Source: an uncultured Collinsella sp. (lineage in GTDB: Bacteria > Actinomycetota > Coriobacteriia > Coriobacteriales > Coriobacteriaceae). Taken from it: a stretch of DNA of 8,999 nucleotides. Positions 7,015 through 8,999 of the stretch are shown piece after piece. Under the pieces are notes generated by a model that ran no database searches, was not told where the DNA came from, and was given only the letters and a program-made list of their open reading frames with translations. A program made the translations under genes and the position numbers. Position 1 is the first letter of the stretch, and every line of letters begins with the position of its first letter. The DNA is taken from the NCBI GenBank assembly GCA_902494605.1, contig CABUUG010000073.1:1-8999 (forward strand), written 5' to 3'.

Positions 7015-7043
7015 ATCGTATTAAAGATGATTCTCATTCTCAA
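7015..7043 (-). promoter_or_regulatory. Predicted sigma-70-type promoter of the permease
   Basis: On the minus strand TTGAGA (7043-7038, 5/6 to consensus) and TACGAT (7020-7015, 4/6) are separated by exactly 17 bp. Transcription would start near 7008, giving a leader of about 80 nt before the permease ATG at 6927. Confidence 0.55.
7028..7042. promoter_or_regulatory. Fur-box-like 7-1-7 sequence overlapping the permease promoter
   Basis: The sequence TGATTCTCATTCTCA matches the Fur/PerR-type 7-1-7 consensus TGATAAT-N-ATTATCA at 11 of 14 positions. It overlaps the -35 element and part of the spacer of the predicted permease promoter, a position suited to repression. The match sits in an AT-rich patch, so chance is a real alternative, and the YheO-type regulator next door could equally be the binder. 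Confidence 0.35.
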
Positions 7044-7090
7044 TAATAATTTTTTGTTATCAGACTATTCTTCAGCTGAGATAATGCATT

Positions 7091-7200
7091 TCCGCAGGTC
7101 AGGAAAGTGTCTGGTCAAAATGACATCTTACTTTTCTTTTGGTCAACCGTTTACCGCTAAATTCCTACCGTTCGTCTGTATTACGCAATGTACCTGCGGA
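7091..7200. repeat. Widely spaced 9-bp inverted repeat in the control region
   Basis: TCCGCAGGT (7091-7099) recurs as its exact reverse complement ACCTGCGGA (7192-7200), with 92 bp between the arms. The arms are GC-rich in an otherwise AT-rich region and lie between the predicted permease promoter and the regulator gene. They could be paired operator sites bound with DNA looping. A 9-bp arm could arise by chance, so confidence in function is low. Confidence 0.35.
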
Positions 7201-7278
7201 TATACGAGTCAATAGACACCGTGTTACCATGATAAAAAATTGTTATGAACACTTCGATAGAACCCAAAGGAGTTGCCC

Positions 7279-7935
7279 GTGAACGAGACCGTACGCCGCT
7301 TTTTGCCGATGGTCGATTTCCTGGAGCAGGTACTCGGTAAGAACAGCGAAATCGTGCTGCACGATTTCTCGGATCCCGACCACGCCATCGTCGATATTCG
7401 CAACGGCATCGTGAGCGGCCGTAAGGTCGGCGGTCCCGCCACCGATCTGGCACTCAAGATCATGCACGATGGTAAATATCGCGATCTGCCGTTCATTACG
7501 GGCTACGAAGGCCGCGGTGCCGGTGGCAAGACGCTGGAGTCGGCGACGTACTTCATTCGCGAGGACGGCGAGATCGTCGGCATGCTCTGCGTCAACACCG
7601 ATCTTTCGGCCGTGCGCAACATCAGTGCCATGGCCCAGCAGCTTATGGCCTGCTTTGACGCCGCTCCCGCACGCACCGAGCCCTCCCCCATCGAGGTCGA
7701 AAGCCTTTCGGAGTCCACGCAGGAGCTCATCGACCGCAGTATTTCCGAGCTGCTGAGCGCTCGCGGGCTGGATGTGACGTCGCTTGGTCAAAGCGACCGC
7801 GTGGAAGTCATTCGCCACCTCAACGGCAACGGAGTGTTCATGCTCAAGGGCGCCGTAGCCTGCGCCGCCACCGCGCTGGGCATCTCGGAGCCCAGCGTCT
7901 ACCGCTACCTGCAAAAAGTCCGCAAGGAAGGCTAA
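7279..7935 (+). CDS. YheO/DauR-type transcriptional regulator (PAS-like domain plus C-terminal HTH)
   Basis: The product has 218 residues. Residues about 8-115 match the YheO-type PAS-like domain: EIVLHDFSDPDH (24-35), the NGIVSGRKVGGPATD stretch (42-56), then GEIVGMLCVNTDLS (97-110). Residues about 145-215 form the matching helix-turn-helix domain, with SDRVEVIRHLNGNGVFMLKG (172-191) and the recognition segment LGISEPSVYRYLQKVR (200-215). Proteins of this type are cytoplasmic DNA-binding regulators of catabolic genes; the ligand is unknown. The GTG at 7279 is chosen because AAAGGAG sits 6 nt upstream; the TTG at 7273 directly abuts that site. It is divergent from the permease, the usual layout for a local regulator, and is the main candidate to control the purine genes from the sites at 7015-7200. 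It ends in a convergent terminator shared with ridA. Confidence 0.92.
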   Translation: MNETVRRFLPMVDFLEQVLGKNSEIVLHDFSDPDHAIVDIRNGIVSGRKVGGPATDLALKIMHDGKYRDLPFITGYEGRGAGGKTLESATYFIREDGEIVGMLCVNTDLSAVRNISAMAQQLMACFDAAPARTEPSPIEVESLSESTQELIDRSISELLSARGLDVTSLGQSDRVEVIRHLNGNGVFMLKGAVACAATALGISEPSVYRYLQKVRKEG

Positions 7936-7949
7936 CCCGCTGACTCCTT

Positions 7950-7977
7950 GGGGACGGAGGAAAACGGATCATTTTTG
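7950..7977 (+). repeat. REP-like repeat, copy A
   Basis: This 28-bp element begins GGGGACGGAGG and ends GGATCATTTTTG. It matches the copy at 8684-8711 at 27 of 28 positions and, inverted, the copy at 8637-8663 with about two substitutions and a one-base length change. It lies in the noncoding tail between the regulator stop and the terminator, as expected for REP-type intergenic repeats. Confidence 0.7.
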
Positions 7978-7991
7978 TCGCATCGCTTGAC

Positions 7992-8030
7992 AAAAGACCC
8001 TGCAGTTCACACGCACTGCAGGGTCTTTTT
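7992..8030. terminator. Bidirectional intrinsic terminator between the regulator and ridA
   Basis: A perfect 15-bp stem (7992-8006 with 8015-8029) encloses an 8-nt loop. The plus strand ends in TCTTTTT and the minus strand in CTTTTG, so both the regulator (stop at 7935) and ridA (stop at 8060) can terminate here. It is the clearest classical terminator in the window. Confidence 0.92.
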
Positions 8031-8059
8031 GCATGTCATGTTTAGTTGTTGCCAACCCC

Positions 8060-8437
8060 TTAGAGAGCGGCGACGACCTCAATCTCGACCAGACCGCCGG
8101 CCGGAAGGGCGGCAACCTGGAAAGCGCTGCGCGCGGGGAACGGAGCCTCGAACTTGGAGGCGTAGATCTCGTTCACGGCAGCGAAGTCGGCAATGTCGGC
8201 CAGATAGACCGTGGTCTTAACGACATCGGCAAAGGTGGCGCCGGCAGCGGTCAGCAGGGCCTCGACGTTAGCAAGGGACTGCTTAGCCTGGGCCTCGACG
8301 CCCTCGGGCATCTTGCCGGTTGCGGGGTCGATGCCCAGCTGGCCGGACAGGAACACCATGTTGCCGGTCTGGATGCCGGGGGAATACGGGCCGATGGCTG
8401 CAGGTGCGTTATCGGAAGACACGACGGTCTTGCTCAT
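8060..8437 (-). CDS. ridA: RidA-family enamine/imine deaminase
   Basis: The product has 125 residues, the standard RidA/YjgF length. It hydrolyses reactive enamine/imine intermediates such as 2-aminoacrylate, released by PLP-dependent dehydratases and lyases, to ketoacids and ammonia. Visible family features are IGPYSPGI (15-22, with Y17), FLSGQLGIDPATG (29-41, with S31), the active-site arginine in PARSAFQV (R103), and the conserved acid in EIEVVAAL (E120). The residue two after the arginine is Ala, where enterobacterial RidA has Cys, a tolerated difference among homologues. The ATG at 8437 has a strong AAGGAG 6 nt upstream. The gene is transcribed alone, with its own promoter and a terminator shared with the regulator. 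Purine loci of this type often encode diaminopropionate ammonia-lyase elsewhere, which produces aminoacrylate; a functional link is possible but not shown. Confidence 0.95.
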   Translation of the reverse strand: MSKTVVSSDNAPAAIGPYSPGIQTGNMVFLSGQLGIDPATGKMPEGVEAQAKQSLANVEALLTAAGATFADVVKTTVYLADIADFAAVNEIYASKFEAPFPARSAFQVAALPAGGLVEIEVVAAL

Positions 8438-8469
8438 GTTTTTCTCCTTACGATCAGATAGAGAGCGTG

Positions 8470-8517
8470 AGCGCGGCGTTCACACCGGGAGGCACAATTC
8501 GGTCTGAACACCGCGCT
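8470..8517 (-). promoter_or_regulatory. Large hairpin in the ridA 5' leader
   Basis: On the minus-strand RNA 8517-8505 pairs with 8482-8470 over 13 positions, all Watson-Crick except one G-U. An inner 4-bp stem (8503-8500 with 8487-8484) lies within it, topped by a 12-nt loop containing GCCUCC. On the plus strand the same position would be a C-A mismatch, which favours the ridA transcript as the folded molecule. With a start near 8520 the RNA would begin almost at the foot of the stem, as 5'-protecting leader stems do. The CCUCC loop could pair with the AAGGAG ribosome site downstream; that is speculation. Confidence 0.5.
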
Positions 8518-8526
8518 TGATTTGGG

Positions 8527-8555
8527 ATAGTACTCAAGGTTTCCGCGCAATGCAA
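8527..8555 (-). promoter_or_regulatory. Predicted ridA promoter
   Basis: On the minus strand TTGCAT (8555-8550, 3/6) and TACTAT (8532-8527, 4/6) are separated by 17 bp. Transcription would start near 8520, about 80 nt before the ridA ATG. Confidence 0.4.
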
Positions 8556-8636
8556 GATTATTATCACGTTGCGAGAATATTTTATCGCCCAACGGTGCCT
8601 GTCGGCCGCTGAACGGCACGACCGGACAGTGAAGCT

Positions 8637-8711
8637 CAAAATGATCCGTTTTCCTCCGCCACCTATGGATCACCTGATCCGCTGGGGACGGAGGGAAACG
8701 GATCATTTTTG
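8637..8711. repeat. Inverted pair of REP-like repeats (copies B and C)
   Basis: Copy B (8637-8663, minus orientation) and copy C (8684-8711, plus orientation) are inverted copies of the element at 7950-7977. Together they form a hairpin of about 26 bp per arm with only a few mismatches. Its 20-nt spacer contains a smaller perfect stem, GGATC (8667-8671) with GATCC (8676-8680). This paired arrangement is typical of REP/BIME elements mobilised by REP-associated tyrosine transposases; no such transposase is in the window. Confidence 0.7.
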
Positions 8712-8777
8712 CTGCAAGGGCTGCTGAAGACTTTGTCCTGCTTGGGCCACAGGGCTCGTCCGCCGCAACAGCACCAC

Positions 8778-8783
8778 TATACT
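8778..8783 (+). promoter_or_regulatory. Possible -10 element of the U32 peptidase gene
   Basis: TATACT (5/6 to consensus) lies 32 bp before the ATG at 8816. No good -35 is visible 16-18 bp upstream, so the promoter is tentative. Confidence 0.3.
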
Positions 8784-8815
8784 TTTGAATATCTGAGCAT
8801 TTTGAAAGGCAGGAT

Positions 8816-8999
8816 ATGACCGCAACCGCCAGTAGAACCACCAACCGCAGACCCGAGCTCTTGGCACCCGCCGGAGGCCCGGAGCCCTTTGCCGCCGCGC
8901 TTGCTGCCGGGGCAGACGCCATCTACTGCGGCATGGGCAGCTTCAACGCTCGTCGCAAGGCCACCAACTTTACCGACGAGGCCTTTGAGCAAGCCTGCC
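8816..8999 (+). CDS. U32-family peptidase (collagenase-like), N-terminal part (3' end off window)
   Basis: The frame from the ATG at 8816 is open to the window edge (61 complete codons), with AGG in GGCAGGAT upstream. After a short polar N-terminus, ELLAPAGGPEPF (14-25) followed by AALAAGADAIYCGMGSFNAR (27-46) and the ATNF segment match the conserved start of U32 peptidases (YhbU, YegQ and RlhA-type proteins). Several members act in tRNA or rRNA hydroxylation rather than proteolysis. The fragment cannot show which subgroup this is. It faces away from ridA across a repeat-containing region and shows no evident link to the purine genes. Confidence 0.9.
   Translation, partial: MTATASRTTNRRPELLAPAGGPEPFAAALAAGADAIYCGMGSFNARRKATNFTDEAFEQAC

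Larger units (their letters stand above)
6928..7278. promoter_or_regulatory. Divergent intergenic control region between permease and regulator
   Basis: This 351-bp gene-free stretch is markedly AT-richer than its surroundings (notably 7020-7080 and 7230-7245). It contains the predicted permease promoter, a Fur-box-like sequence, a spaced inverted repeat (TCCGCAGGT and its complement), the direct repeat TGGTCAA at 7112-7118 and 7140-7146, and the small inverted repeat GTCA-AAA-TGAC at 7114-7124. I found no convincing -35/-10 pair for the plus-strand regulator. No RNA gene or real small ORF is visible. Confidence 0.7.
8438..8815. other. Divergent intergenic region between ridA and the U32 peptidase gene
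   Basis: This 378-bp gene-free stretch holds, left to right, the ridA ribosome site, a large leader hairpin (8470-8517), the ridA promoter (8527-8555), an inverted pair of REP-like repeats (8637-8711) and a -10-like element for the U32 gene (8778-8783). The minus-strand open frame that crosses much of it has no family resemblance and spans these noncoding elements, so I do not call it a gene. Confidence 0.7.

Noticed and set aside
8434..8922. Minus-strand 162-codon open frame across the ridA-U32 gap
   Set aside because: It overlaps the ridA promoter, leader hairpin, REP-like repeats and the U32 start, and its product is low-complexity with no recognisable family.
1..8999. CRISPR array, tRNA or rRNA genes, insertion sequences, selenocysteine codons
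   Set aside because: I saw no regularly spaced direct repeats, no RNA gene signatures and no transposase. All visible genes read through without an in-frame TGA, although the hydroxylase is incomplete.

Overview
The window is GC-rich bacterial DNA with compact genes, short leaders and strong Shine-Dalgarno sites. The protein families, the GC-rich intergenic hairpins and a REP-like intergenic repeat suggest a gut actinobacterium of the Coriobacteriia, possibly Collinsella-like. That placement is inference from style and gene content, not a database match.

The left three quarters (about 1-6927, all minus strand) is part of an anaerobic purine/urate catabolic cluster of the type historically called 'selenium-dependent molybdenum hydroxylase' loci. 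In transcription order it holds an NCS2 xanthine/urate-type permease (5533-6927), the SsnA amidohydrolase (3981-5336), the large flavo-iron-sulfur protein YgfK (833-3832), a soluble RnfB-like polyferredoxin (342-821) and the [2Fe-2S] N-terminus of a xanthine dehydrogenase-type molybdenum hydroxylase that runs off the left edge (1-329). YgfK, ferredoxin and hydroxylase are tightly packed (11-12 bp gaps). A plausible division of labour is as follows. The permease imports purine. The hydroxylase and YgfK perform redox chemistry on the ring, joined by the ferredoxin. SsnA hydrolyses a ring or amidine bond.

A 351-bp divergent control region (6928-7278) separates the permease from a plus-strand YheO/DauR-type PAS-HTH regulator (7279-7935), the obvious candidate local regulator. 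It contains a good minus-strand promoter with a Fur-box-like sequence across its -35 and spacer, plus a widely spaced 9-bp inverted repeat.

To the right are a bidirectional terminator (7992-8030), ridA (8060-8437, minus) with a promoter and a large leader hairpin, a REP-like repeat (one single copy and one inverted pair), and the start of a U32-family peptidase gene (8816 onward, plus), cut by the right edge.

The least explained structure is RNA-level. The permease-ssnA gap (5337-5532) can fold on the minus strand into consecutive hairpins and a compact three-way junction just before ssnA, and the ssnA-ygfK gap (3833-3980) is also a series of hairpins. In both gaps a perfect 12-13 bp stem with an 8-nt loop starts 15-16 nt after the upstream stop codon. 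I regard the ssnA leader as the best candidate for an undescribed or poorly described regulatory element here.
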